Assembly (NCBI GenBank): GCA_001782045.1
Contig: MFNK01000001.1
Coordinates: forward strand, 1-17,318
DNA length: 17,318 bases
Direction: 5' to 3'
From: Candidatus Levybacteria bacterium RIFCSPHIGHO2_01_FULL_36_15b
Lineage (GTDB): Bacteria; Patescibacteria; Microgenomatia; Levybacterales; UBA12049
Part shown: positions 1-6,644 of the stretch, in pieces
Layout: each line of letters begins with the position of its first letter
Numbering within the stretch: the first letter of the stretch is position 1
Notes under the pieces: generated by a model
Told to the model about the DNA's origin: nothing
The model's database searches: none
What the model saw: the letters and a program-made list of their open reading frames with translations, nothing else
Translations under genes and position numbers: made by a program

Positions 1-59
1 ACGCTTGGAAAAATCCAGGAGAGATTTCAGTTACATCATCGGAAACAAAATGAGCCTTA

Positions 60-139
60 GACTCTCTTCGGAGAGTCCTGAATAATGAGGATACAGGACG
101 TATCCTGTTTAGGTAGCTGTTCGACTGCGTTCACAGCTA
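60..139. repeat. Cluster of short inverted repeats upstream of the GIY-YIG gene
   Basis: Three compact palindromes follow each other. At 60-77 a 7-bp stem (GACTCTC/GAGAGTC) closes on a TTCG tetraloop. At 89-108 two overlapping alternative stems exist (GGATAC/GTATCC and ACAGGA/TCCTGT). At 114-139 TAGCTGT pairs with ACAGCTA around a 12-nt loop. None has a T-tract, so they do not look like intrinsic terminators. The stretch appears more GC-rich than its surroundings and holds no convincing gene. Such palindromes may be repeat elements; whether they recur elsewhere in the genome cannot be seen here. Confidence 0.6.
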
Positions 140-141
140 TA

Positions 142-198
142 GCAGGAGAACATCCCGAGCGAATCGAAGATCCTGAGCAGGGTCGAAGGAGTCGAGGG
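142..198. repeat. TCGAAG-type intergenic repeat
   Basis: A GC-rich stretch contains two copies of TCGAAG, plus CTGAGCAGGG and GTCGAGGG, directly before the nuclease start codon. It resembles the CTTCGAC...CTCAGG dispersed intergenic repeats seen in many bacterial genomes. That likeness is from memory and was not searched. Its composition differs from the AT-rich genes on either side. Confidence 0.4.
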
Positions 199-208
199 AA
201 AAACGCAT

Positions 209-478
209 ATGTTTACTATTTATATTCTTCGTACATCTTCTAATACTTTATATATTGGACAAACTAATAATTTAGAGAAAAGAATTCTTGAGCACAAAAA
301 TAAAACTTCAAAATCAGCTAAATATACACGTTATTTCAAATCATTCGAGCTAGTATATTCCGAAACATTTGACACTCGTTCGGAAGCAATGAAACGTGAA
401 TGGCAATTAAAGCAATGGCCTCGGGTAAAGAAAGAAGCTCTGATCTCAGAAAATAACAATTTATTGAAGAAACTTTAG
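209..478 (+). CDS. Small GIY-YIG nuclease-domain protein (UPF0213/YhbQ type)
   Basis: An 89-aa stand-alone GIY-YIG domain, predicted to be a metal-dependent DNA endonuclease. The visible signature is YIL at residues 5-7 and LYIGQTNNL at 14-22. Arg25 follows in EKRI, and the C-terminal helix REWQLKQWPRVKK (63-75) carries the presumed metal-binding Glu64 and the LKxWxRxKK pattern typical of this family. The size is normal for single-domain UPF0213 members, which have no separate DNA-binding domain. There is no strong ribosome-binding site; GAGGG lies about 13 nt upstream of the ATG. The gene sits directly behind a cluster of palindromic repeats, so its role may concern those repeats rather than general repair; that is inference. 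Its cellular function is unknown. Confidence 0.88.
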   Translation: MFTIYILRTSSNTLYIGQTNNLEKRILEHKNKTSKSAKYTRYFKSFELVYSETFDTRSEAMKREWQLKQWPRVKKEALISENNNLLKKL

Positions 479-582
479 CCCGGACACCTCATATTTTAAT
501 TTCTATTAATTTAAGTACTAAATTTTAAATGAAAGAAAAATGCCTCCTGTAATGTATTAATAATAGAAAGGGGGTGAAATAT

Positions 583-960
583 ATGAAAAGAATAACAATG
601 TTAAGTTTAGGTTTGGGGGCAATTGGTTTAGGTTTAATTGCAGCTCATCCAAACATAGCAGACGCATACAGAGGGGATCCTTCAGTGCAGGGCCCAAATT
701 ATTCGGAAGAACGCCATGAGGCAATGGAAAAAGCGTTTGAGAATAAAGATTACAATGTTTGGAAAAATTTAATGCAAAATCGAGGCAGAATTACACAGGT
801 AATTAACAAGGATAATTTTGCAAAATTAGCCGAAGCACATAGATTAGCAGAGCAGGGAAAAATTCAGGAAGCTAATCAAATCAGACAAAGCTTAGGTTTG
901 GGACTCCAAAACGGAAACGGACAAATGTCTGGCATGGGTATGTACAGGTGGAGCAAGTAA
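583..960 (+). CDS. Small secreted protein with Met-rich tail, next to an ECF sigma factor
   Basis: A predicted exported protein of 125 aa. I chose ATG 583 over an upstream in-frame GTG at 574 because an AAAGGGGGTG ribosome-binding site (568-576) sits 6-7 nt before it. The first ~25 residues form a signal peptide: MKR, a Gly/Leu-rich core, then AHPNIADA as a plausible cleavage region. The mature part is helical and charged, with EERHEAMEKAFENKDYNVW, then NKDNFAKLAEAHRLAEQGK, and ends in QMSGMGMYRW. I recall similar small proteins near sigma factors in CPR genomes but know no defined function. The size, export and Met-rich end loosely recall periplasmic stress or metal sensors of the CpxP/Spy/CnrX kind; this is analogy, not demonstrated homology. 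A hairpin follows the gene. Confidence 0.8.
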   Translation: MKRITMLSLGLGAIGLGLIAAHPNIADAYRGDPSVQGPNYSEERHEAMEKAFENKDYNVWKNLMQNRGRITQVINKDNFAKLAEAHRLAEQGKIQEANQIRQSLGLGLQNGNGQMSGMGMYRWSK

Positions 961-976
961 TTTGCGGTAGATGCAA

Positions 977-1011
977 ATGTCAAAACCCGATTAATATCGG
1001 GATTTTGGCAT
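977..1011 (+). terminator. Hairpin after the secreted-protein gene
   Basis: An imperfect stem of about 15 bp pairs ATGTCAAAACCCGAT (977-991, counting the leading A) with ATCGGGATTTTGGCAT (996-1011) around a TAAT loop, with one G-U pair and one bulge. It lies between the secreted-protein gene and the sigma-factor promoter. No clean T-tract follows, so it may be a weak terminator or an mRNA-stabilising 3' hairpin. Confidence 0.5.
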
Positions 1012-1050
1012 ATTAAATCTAATGAAAGAAAATTGAGTTATTAATTGTAA

Positions 1051-1056
1051 TATAAT
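1051..1056 (+). promoter_or_regulatory. -10 box of the ECF sigma gene
   Basis: A consensus TATAAT ends 9 nt before the ATG, so the predicted transcript would have 0-3 nt of leader. No -35 at proper spacing was found; TTGAGT at 1033-1038 is only 12 nt away. A 12-nt element, AATGAAAGAAAA, at 1021-1032 also occurs at 528-539 upstream of the secreted-protein gene. Confidence 0.55.
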
Positions 1057-1065
1057 GTGTGAGAT

Positions 1066-1611
1066 ATGCGTGATTATAAAAAAGTTAGCGATGAGGAACT
1101 TATTGAAGATATACGTTCAAAGAATAAGGAGCTTTATGTTCATATAGTTGATAGATATCAGAATAAACTTATGAGATATATAACTTATTTAATTCATGAT
1201 GAACAAAAAGCCGCAGATAGTGTTCAGGAAACATTTATTAAAGCATATATAAATCTAAATGGATTTAATGTCAACAAAAAATTTTCAAGCTGGATTTATC
1301 GCATCGCTCACAATCAAGCAATGAATCTAGTTAAAAAATATACAAAAGAAGTATCTATGGATACTAGTTTTGATATAAGAAGTAACCATGATATAGAAGA
1401 AGAGTTTAGTAAAAAAGAAATTGTGCAAAAAGCACATAGCTGCTTAAATCAAATGCCGATAATATATTCTGAACCGTTAGCACTTCATTTTTTAGATGAA
1501 AAATCTTATGAAGAAATTAGTGATATATTAAGAATTCCTATGGGTACAGTCGCAACACGTATTAGCAGGGCAAAGTTTATAATGAAAAACATATGTCAAA
1601 AAAACAAATAA
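1066..1611 (+). CDS. RNA polymerase ECF-type sigma factor
   Basis: A 181-aa sigma-70 family group IV factor that would direct RNA polymerase to a small set of promoters. Region 2 covers about residues 20-95, with the core-binding and -10 recognising segment ADSVQETFIKAYINL and the FSSWIYRIAHNQAMN stretch. Region 4 covers about 125-178, with the helix-turn-helix SYEEISDILRIPMGTVATRISRAK. The length fits the family and no extra domain is present. The next gene overlaps its end by 19 nt, the usual arrangement for a sigma factor and its membrane-bound regulator. The secreted-protein gene just upstream is a candidate target, since it shares a 12-nt upstream element with this gene. Confidence 0.92.
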   Translation: MRDYKKVSDEELIEDIRSKNKELYVHIVDRYQNKLMRYITYLIHDEQKAADSVQETFIKAYINLNGFNVNKKFSSWIYRIAHNQAMNLVKKYTKEVSMDTSFDIRSNHDIEEEFSKKEIVQKAHSCLNQMPIIYSEPLALHFLDEKSYEEISDILRIPMGTVATRISRAKFIMKNICQKNK

Positions 1612-2108
1612 ATATAAAAAATAATGTAATGGCTCAAATTAAGGAAGGCAAAATTACTATGCATTCCAAGGCTTATTTTGTTATCGGTTCAATTTTTCTT
1701 TTTGTTGGACTTATTGCTTTATTTATTTTGTCGGTATTTCTTATAAATATAATGTTTTTTATTCTTAAGGCTCATGGTCCAATGGGACAATATAGATTAG
1801 AACTTCTAATTTCCAATTTCCCTTGGTGGGCGCCCCTTTTTTCGATTTTAGGAATTATTTTAGGTATATGGATTTTAAGAAAATATGACTTTTCCTATAA
1901 AAAGAACTTTCTTCTTTTAGTAATTCTTTTTATAGGAGCAATTGTTTTTACGGGTTGGCTAATGGACGCAACAGGAATTGATAATATTTGGTTTAAAAGG
2001 GGACCAATGCAGGGGATTATGAAGCGCTATATTCAGGGGAATAATATACCAAGTCCGGGACTCAATAAACAAATGCGAAATAACAGAATGATGCAATTTA
2101 ATCAATAA
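1593..2108 (+). CDS. Small membrane protein coupled to the ECF sigma factor, putative anti-sigma-like regulator
   Basis: A 171-aa protein with three predicted membrane helices (about 28-58, 76-95 and 104-123). A short cytoplasmic N-terminus (NVMAQIKEGKITM) could contact the sigma factor, and a C-terminal basic, Met-rich tail (RGPMQGIMKRY ... NNRMMQ) would lie outside if the N-terminus is inside. ATG 1593 lies within the last codons of the sigma gene, a 19-nt overlap that suggests translational coupling; ATG 1629 is an alternative start. I recall this protein type beside ECF factors in CPR genomes, but there is no recognisable zinc-binding anti-sigma domain. The anti-sigma role is therefore inferred from position and topology only. 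Confidence 0.75.
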   Translation: MSKKQINIKNNVMAQIKEGKITMHSKAYFVIGSIFLFVGLIALFILSVFLINIMFFILKAHGPMGQYRLELLISNFPWWAPLFSILGIILGIWILRKYDFSYKKNFLLLVILFIGAIVFTGWLMDATGIDNIWFKRGPMQGIMKRYIQGNNIPSPGLNKQMRNNRMMQFNQ

Positions 2109-2229
2109 ATTTTATTTTGTCTCTCATACCGCTTTTATTCTCTAAAGACTAGATGTTGCTTTAATGACTTAACAAGACTAAGATTAAGATCCTTAGCATT
2201 TTGCTCGCCATTTACTCGCTCAAAGGGTC

Positions 2230-2235
2230 TATAAT
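2230..2235 (+). promoter_or_regulatory. -10 box, likely leaderless start of the Nudix gene
   Basis: TATAAT ends exactly 6 nt before ATG 2242, which puts the expected transcription start at or next to the A of the start codon. No convincing -35 was found at 16-18 nt spacing. The rest of the intergenic region (2109-2229) shows no gene. Confidence 0.6.
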
Positions 2236-2241
2236 GTATCT

Positions 2242-2616
2242 ATGGCAGATTCTTCCTCTTGTTTAATTCTTTTAACATATAAAGGTAAAATTCTTCTTAT
2301 GCATAAGACAAAAGGAGTACTTGATACTGATGCTCACCCATGGAGTTTAATAGGAGGAATACGCAGGGATAAAGAATCTTTTGAAGATGCGATAATAAGA
2401 AGTGTAGAAAAAGAAACAGGTATAAAAATACAAAACGTTGAGCGTATTTCCGAGTTTAAATATCATGCTGCTCTAACAGACGATAATATAAACAAAATGC
2501 AACGCGAGGAATTTCAGCTGCTAGACTTTTTTGCTTTAAAGGATTTACAGAAGCTTTTGCTATCTCCTTCTACGCAGGAATTTGTGTTTAAATACGAACA
2601 TCTTTTAAGTAGCTAA
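2242..2616 (+). CDS. Nudix-fold protein with a degenerate Nudix box
   Basis: A 124-aa single-domain protein of the Nudix hydrolase fold, a family that cleaves nucleoside diphosphates linked to another group. The box spans about residues 38-61: GGIRRDKESFEDAIIRSVEKETGI in outline, with G39, E45, R53, E58, G60 and I61 matching GX5EX7REUXEEXGU. Two of the glutamates that normally bind metal are replaced: the E after R is Ser54 and the first E of the EE pair is Lys57. Activity may be altered or lost, or the substrate may be unusual. The start fits a leaderless transcript because TATAAT lies 6 nt upstream. It shows no functional link to its neighbours. Confidence 0.8.
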   Translation: MADSSSCLILLTYKGKILLMHKTKGVLDTDAHPWSLIGGIRRDKESFEDAIIRSVEKETGIKIQNVERISEFKYHAALTDDNINKMQREEFQLLDFFALKDLQKLLLSPSTQEFVFKYEHLLSS

Positions 2617-2629
2617 TTGGCACTAATTA

Positions 2630-2638
2630 TGCTATAAT
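2630..2638 (+). promoter_or_regulatory. Extended -10 promoter of the DEAD-box helicase transcript
   Basis: TGcTATAAT is a perfect extended -10 element lying just after the Nudix stop codon. The predicted start at about 2645 gives a long 5' leader of about 145 nt that begins with a strong hairpin. Confidence 0.6.
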
Positions 2639-2645
2639 AGAAAGC

Positions 2646-2670
2646 GCAGATTGTATATAAATACATCTGC
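2646..2670 (+). promoter_or_regulatory. 5'-terminal hairpin in the helicase mRNA leader
   Basis: GCAGAT-T-GTAT pairs with ATAC-ATCTGC around an ATAA loop: 10 bp with one bulged T. It begins at or 1-2 nt after the predicted transcription start. The following leader is A/U-rich up to ATG 2790. A five-codon reading frame (MQTRN, 2771-2788) ends one base before that ATG. Long structured leaders are known for cold-induced DEAD-box helicases; regulation here is inferred. Confidence 0.5.
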
Positions 2671-2789
2671 TTATATTTGATTTAGTTTTTAAATAGATAG
2701 AAAGATTTCAATTTTCTACAAAACATCTTCTTAAAACTTAAAACCACTTCATTTGAGCAGAGCTATTTGTATGCAAACTCGTAATTAAT

Positions 2790-3983
2790 ATGTATAACAG
2801 AAATAGAAATCATTGGAATAGAAAATCAGGAGGAAACTTTGCCCAAAATGGCCGGAGATATTCCCATCCGAGATTTACTAAAAAATTAGACCAAAACCTC
2901 TTTATTAGAAAATCATCAGTTGTAGAATTGCCCAAAGAACAAGAATCACAAGCAAGATTTTCTGATTATGTAATAGACGAAAAAATAAAAAGAAACATTG
3001 CAGAGCACGGATATAAAATCCCTACTTCAATACAGGAACAGTCTATTCCGCATATCCTTTTAGGAAGAGATATTATTGGAATTGCCAATACCGGAACAGG
3101 CAAAACCGCAGCGTTTTTAATAACTCTTATTAATAAATCTCTTGTAGATAGGAATCAAAGAACATTAATTTTAGTTCCAACACGGGAACTAGCTGTTCAG
3201 ATTAGAGACGAGTTTAAAATATTTGCCAAAGGTACAAACCTTGAAGCCGTAGCGGCAATTGGAGGCGTAAATATTAAAAACCAAACTTATGCATTACGAC
3301 ACAAACCTCACTTTGTTGTCGCAACTCCGGGAAGACTTAAGGATTTAATTGAGAGAAGAGAAATAAATCTTTTATTTTTTCAAAATGTAGTACTGGATGA
3401 AGTTGATAGAATGGTGGATGTAGGATTCTTACATGAAATAAAGTATATTGTTTCCCTTCTTCCTAAAATTCGCCAATCACTTTTCTTTTCTGCAACGGTT
3501 GACAAGAAAACAGAGGAAATAGTAAAAAGTTTCGTTACTAATCCTGTAAAAATTTCGGTTAAGAGACAGGAAACAGGAGAAAATATAAATCAGGATATTA
3601 TTAAAATAAACAAAAATTCATCCAAAATAGATACTTTACATAATTTACTTATCAAACCAGAGTTCGAAAAAGTTTTGGTATTCGGAAAAACAAAATGGGG
3701 AGCAGAAAAATTATCGAAAGCCTTAATTGACAGGGGTTTTAAAACTGCAGCGATTCACGGAAATAAATCTCAAAATCAAAGACTAAGAGCCTTGCAGGAA
3801 TTTAAAGATAGTAGATTGCAGATTTTAATCGCAACAGACGTTGCTTCAAGAGGTCTTGATATAGAAAATGTAACACACGTAATTAATTATGATGCGCCTT
3901 CGTCTTATGAGGAATATATTCATAGAATTGGAAGGACAGGCCGTGCGGGTAAAACCGGAATCGCCTTGACCTTTGTGGAATAA
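2790..3983 (+). CDS. DEAD-box family ATP-dependent RNA helicase (DEVD variant)
   Basis: A 397-aa RNA helicase for RNA or ribosome remodelling. All core motifs are present in order: Q-motif Gln82 with upstream Phe57, motif I ANTGTGKT (99-106), Ia PTREL (130-134), Ib TPGR (179-182), II DEVD (203-206), III SAT (234-236), V ATDVASRGLD (348-357) and VI HRIGRTGR (378-385). Motif II reads DEVD rather than DEAD; the two acidic residues are kept. The first ~40 residues are rich in Arg, Asn and Gly, suggesting an RNA-binding tail, and the protein ends soon after motif VI with no C-terminal extension. There is no clear Shine-Dalgarno sequence before the ATG. The glycosyltransferase gene follows after 5 nt, so the two are probably co-transcribed. 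Confidence 0.95.
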   Translation: MYNRNRNHWNRKSGGNFAQNGRRYSHPRFTKKLDQNLFIRKSSVVELPKEQESQARFSDYVIDEKIKRNIAEHGYKIPTSIQEQSIPHILLGRDIIGIANTGTGKTAAFLITLINKSLVDRNQRTLILVPTRELAVQIRDEFKIFAKGTNLEAVAAIGGVNIKNQTYALRHKPHFVVATPGRLKDLIERREINLLFFQNVVLDEVDRMVDVGFLHEIKYIVSLLPKIRQSLFFSATVDKKTEEIVKSFVTNPVKISVKRQETGENINQDIIKINKNSSKIDTLHNLLIKPEFEKVLVFGKTKWGAEKLSKALIDRGFKTAAIHGNKSQNQRLRALQEFKDSRLQILIATDVASRGLDIENVTHVINYDAPSSYEEYIHRIGRTGRAGKTGIALTFVE

Positions 3984-3988
3984 TCAGC

Positions 3989-5137
3989 ATGAAAATACTT
4001 ACTAATATTCAATCAGTACAAGTTGGTGGAATATCTCAATCAGTTTCCTCTTTCTTACAATTTATAGAAAAAAACAATGATACAGACATTAACGTTGTTG
4101 GAGTAGATATTATAAGAAAATACTCTCCTAATGATCAAATTCTTTCTACCCGTAAAACCCGTAATAAAATTACTACTATTACCAAGACAGTTTTTTGTAA
4201 AGAAATACACAGTGTTTTATTGGGAATAAATTCTTTAAAAGATTTAGAAAAAGAATACCAGAGTATAATTGAAACATTTAAGAAAATAATTCTGTTGGAA
4301 AAACCAGATTTAATTGTGTTAAACGGAACATATTTTATACCCTGGTGTTTACATTTGGCAGCAAAGACATTTAATATTCCGGTTTTGCTACATTATCATG
4401 GAATAATTACTAAAGAAACCGAAAGTTGGGATGCACACTCTCATTTACTGATGAAACAGATGGAACAGACTTTCGATAACAGCCGTATTCAATATATTTT
4501 TCCATCCAGTCTGGCAAAAGAAGTAGTTGAAGATCAAGTTTTTGGTCATAAAATTTCGCACAGTGCTATTTTGCCCAACTCAATACCTGCTCATTTCTTT
4601 GAAATTAATTCAAAAGGTGCATCAAGAAATATAGGAATTGTAAATAGATGGACTGCTATTAAAAATCCTAAATTTGTAACTGAATTTGCCAAATATAATC
4701 ATGGGAAAAAAGGTGCATATAAAATTAATTTAGTAACAGACGTTAACTCAATAAAAATACAAGACAGAAGAAGATTAAAGTATGTTACGCTTCATTCAGG
4801 AATGAGTCCCATAAAACTGGGTAAATTCTATGGGGCAATGGGCGCCATTCTTTGTCCTTCGATTTTTGAATCCTATGGCAATGTCCCCCAAGAGGCAGTT
4901 GCATCAGGAACTCCAGCATTAGTTGGTAATAATATGGGAATAGCCGAAATGTTTAGAACCTTAGGACTTGAAGACTTCATTATAGATTTTTCATCGTTAA
5001 AAAATGTTTTCGAAAAGGTAAATGAATTTAGTAATCAAAGCGTGAATAAAAATATAAGAAATAATATGAAAAATGAATTATCATCGGATAAATTAAATAC
5101 TAAACTACTTAATATATATAAGCAGACTACTCATTAA
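3989..5137 (+). CDS. GT4-family glycosyltransferase
   Basis: A 382-aa GT-B fold retaining glycosyltransferase, likely cytoplasmic or membrane-peripheral, transferring sugar from a nucleotide-sugar donor. The N-terminal half has the glycine loop VGGISQSV (12-19) and LLHYHG (133-138). The donor-binding half has GIVNRWTAIKNPKF (216-229) and the diagnostic E-x7-E element ESYGNVPQE (294-302), followed by AVASGTPALVG and a site for nucleotide-sugar contact at GIAEMF. The acceptor and sugar cannot be told from sequence. It starts 5 nt after the helicase stop with no evident ribosome-binding site, suggesting coupled translation. A role in surface glycan synthesis is inferred from family membership and from the acyltransferase gene downstream. 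Confidence 0.9.
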   Translation: MKILTNIQSVQVGGISQSVSSFLQFIEKNNDTDINVVGVDIIRKYSPNDQILSTRKTRNKITTITKTVFCKEIHSVLLGINSLKDLEKEYQSIIETFKKIILLEKPDLIVLNGTYFIPWCLHLAAKTFNIPVLLHYHGIITKETESWDAHSHLLMKQMEQTFDNSRIQYIFPSSLAKEVVEDQVFGHKISHSAILPNSIPAHFFEINSKGASRNIGIVNRWTAIKNPKFVTEFAKYNHGKKGAYKINLVTDVNSIKIQDRRRLKYVTLHSGMSPIKLGKFYGAMGAILCPSIFESYGNVPQEAVASGTPALVGNNMGIAEMFRTLGLEDFIIDFSSLKNVFEKVNEFSNQSVNKNIRNNMKNELSSDKLNTKLLNIYKQTTH

Positions 5138-5186
5138 TAACTAATCCTCGAGTAGCTTAAAAACATCCAAAAGAAAGTAGAATTTG

Positions 5187-5195
5187 TGGTATACA
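5187..5195 (+). promoter_or_regulatory. Extended -10, likely leaderless start of the acyltransferase gene
   Basis: TGgTATACA ends 6 nt before ATG 5202, the same spacing as at the Nudix and msrB genes. No -35 was recognised. Confidence 0.45.
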
Positions 5196-5201
5196 TAAAA
5201 T

Positions 5202-6233
5202 ATGGGAAAAAAGCGGTTTGATGAAGTAGATGTGTCTCGGGCGTTGGGAATAATCGGAGTAATTGCAATCCACATCCTTACATATAATTTAACCAATCCC
5301 CTTAATAAATTTTTATGGAACTATCTACAATTTTTTGTTATAGCATTTGTTTTTTGCTCGGGATTTGTACTTACACTTGCTTACCAAGAAAAGTTAAATA
5401 CAATTAGACAAGTATTTCAATGGTATAAAAAAAGACTAATCCGAATTGCTCTGCCATTCTGGATCTATTTGGTAGTTCATTATAGTTTTTGGCTTTTGTT
5501 CCCTGACTTTTTTTCCGGACTCGGCCTTTCAAAGTCGGTGGACTATTTTATTAAATCAGCGCTTTTTACAGGCGGAACAAATTTTAACTTTCTACCCCTT
5601 CTTTTTATTCAACTTATGATTTTATTTCCTCTTTTTTTAAATTTGTTCAATAAGAAAAAGATTATTTTTACTTATCTGTTCTTTTCTATATTTATAACTC
5701 TAATATTTACAGTTGCAAAATTTCCATATTCTTTATACAGAGAGACAATGTGGGTGCCATGGTCGCTTGTTTTGCTTTTGGCGATTTATTTTTATAAGAA
5801 AGAAAAAGAAGATAAAAATTCTATGGTTACTAAATTAAGATATCTAAAGTGGGGAGCGGTGTTTTTTCTTGGTTTCGGAATTCTATATTATCTAAATCCA
5901 TACTTGGCTAAAACGCAAATTTTATATAATCATAAATATCCACCTGATTTATATTATCTTTTGTTTGGGGTTTCTCTCACTCTAGTAATTCTATTAATTG
6001 CTAAATTAAAGATTTGGCAAAATCAAAAAATAAAAAATATATATTATTTTGTCAGCAGAAATTCCTATAAAATCTTTTTTATTCATTTTATAATTTTGGA
6101 TTTTGTCTTAGTGTTAGCTAACGAAAACTATTTATTTCAAAACCCGTTAACACAATTTGTAATTATATTTTTACCAAGTCTTATTTTAGGATATATTTTC
6201 GAAAAGATATCTTTAAAATTTAGAGTGTTATAA
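5202..6233 (+). CDS. Acyltransferase-3 family membrane protein
   Basis: A 343-aa integral membrane protein of the AT3 (OafA/NodX-like) family, which O-acylates, usually O-acetylates, surface glycans. Visible signatures are DVSRALGIIGVIAIH (10-24) with the conserved Arg13 and His24, FCSGF in the second helix (51-55), and the basic loop YKKRLIRIALPFW (75-87). About ten hydrophobic segments fill the rest, and there is no C-terminal SGNH domain. A -10-like element 6 nt before the ATG suggests a leaderless mRNA. The preceding gene is a glycosyltransferase, consistent with glycan decoration. The target polymer is unknown; it could be the uronate polymer encoded further along, but nothing in the sequence ties them together. 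Confidence 0.88.
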   Translation: MGKKRFDEVDVSRALGIIGVIAIHILTYNLTNPLNKFLWNYLQFFVIAFVFCSGFVLTLAYQEKLNTIRQVFQWYKKRLIRIALPFWIYLVVHYSFWLLFPDFFSGLGLSKSVDYFIKSALFTGGTNFNFLPLLFIQLMILFPLFLNLFNKKKIIFTYLFFSIFITLIFTVAKFPYSLYRETMWVPWSLVLLLAIYFYKKEKEDKNSMVTKLRYLKWGAVFFLGFGILYYLNPYLAKTQILYNHKYPPDLYYLLFGVSLTLVILLIAKLKIWQNQKIKNIYYFVSRNSYKIFFIHFIILDFVLVLANENYLFQNPLTQFVIIFLPSLILGYIFEKISLKFRVL

Positions 6234-6234
6234 T
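6226..6234 (+). promoter_or_regulatory. Extended -10 promoter overlapping the acyltransferase stop, leaderless msrB start
   Basis: TGtTATAAT spans the TAA stop codon of the acyltransferase gene and ends 6 nt before ATG 6241. The predicted transcript would begin at the start codon. Confidence 0.6.
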
Positions 6235-6240
6235 AAATTT

Positions 6241-6633
6241 ATGAATGATATGAAAAATAAGACGGACGAATACTGGAGGAAAAAGCTAACCTCAGAGCAG
6301 TATAAAGTTTTACGGGAAAAGGGAACAGAGCCTGCTTTTACTGGCGCTCTATATAATAATCACGAAAAAGGAATGTATAAATGTGCTGCTTGCGGAGCAG
6401 AGCTTTTCTCTTCTGACACAAAGTTTGATTCAGGAACCGGCTGGCCAAGCTTTGACAATCCCCTCAATCGCGAGAATATAGAGCTCAAGGATGACAATTC
6501 TTATGGAATGCAAAGAACCGAAGTTGTTTGCAAAAATTGCGAATCTCATTTGGGACACCTTTTCAATGATGGCCCAAAAGAAACAACGGGAATGCGTTAC
6601 TGTATTAATTCCTGCGCCTTGGATTTTGAATAG
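6241..6633 (+). CDS. msrB: Peptide methionine (R)-S-oxide reductase MsrB
   Basis: A 130-aa protein that reduces the R epimer of methionine sulfoxide in oxidised proteins. The zinc site is intact, with C48/C51 (CAAC) and C97/C100 (CKNC). The catalytic nucleophile is Cys121 in GMRYCINS, and GTGWPSF (65-71), HLGHLFNDGP and EVVC are family hallmarks. The usual recycling cysteine of SGCGWPSF is a Thr here. A cysteine at position 125 (RYCINSCAL) replaces the common Ala/Ser and could act as an alternative resolving residue; that is inference. ATG 6241 is preferred over ATG 6250 because a TATAAT lies 6 nt before it. There is no signal peptide, so it is cytoplasmic. It converges on the sortase gene with 11 nt between stops. 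Confidence 0.96.
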   Translation: MNDMKNKTDEYWRKKLTSEQYKVLREKGTEPAFTGALYNNHEKGMYKCAACGAELFSSDTKFDSGTGWPSFDNPLNRENIELKDDNSYGMQRTEVVCKNCESHLGHLFNDGPKETTGMRYCINSCALDFE

Positions 6634-6644
6634 TTTTTTCGATT

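Noticed and set aside
1..60. Possible 3' end of a gene entering from the left
   Set aside because: All three + frames stay open for 16-27 codons before a stop, and none shows a recognisable protein tail, so no frame can be preferred.
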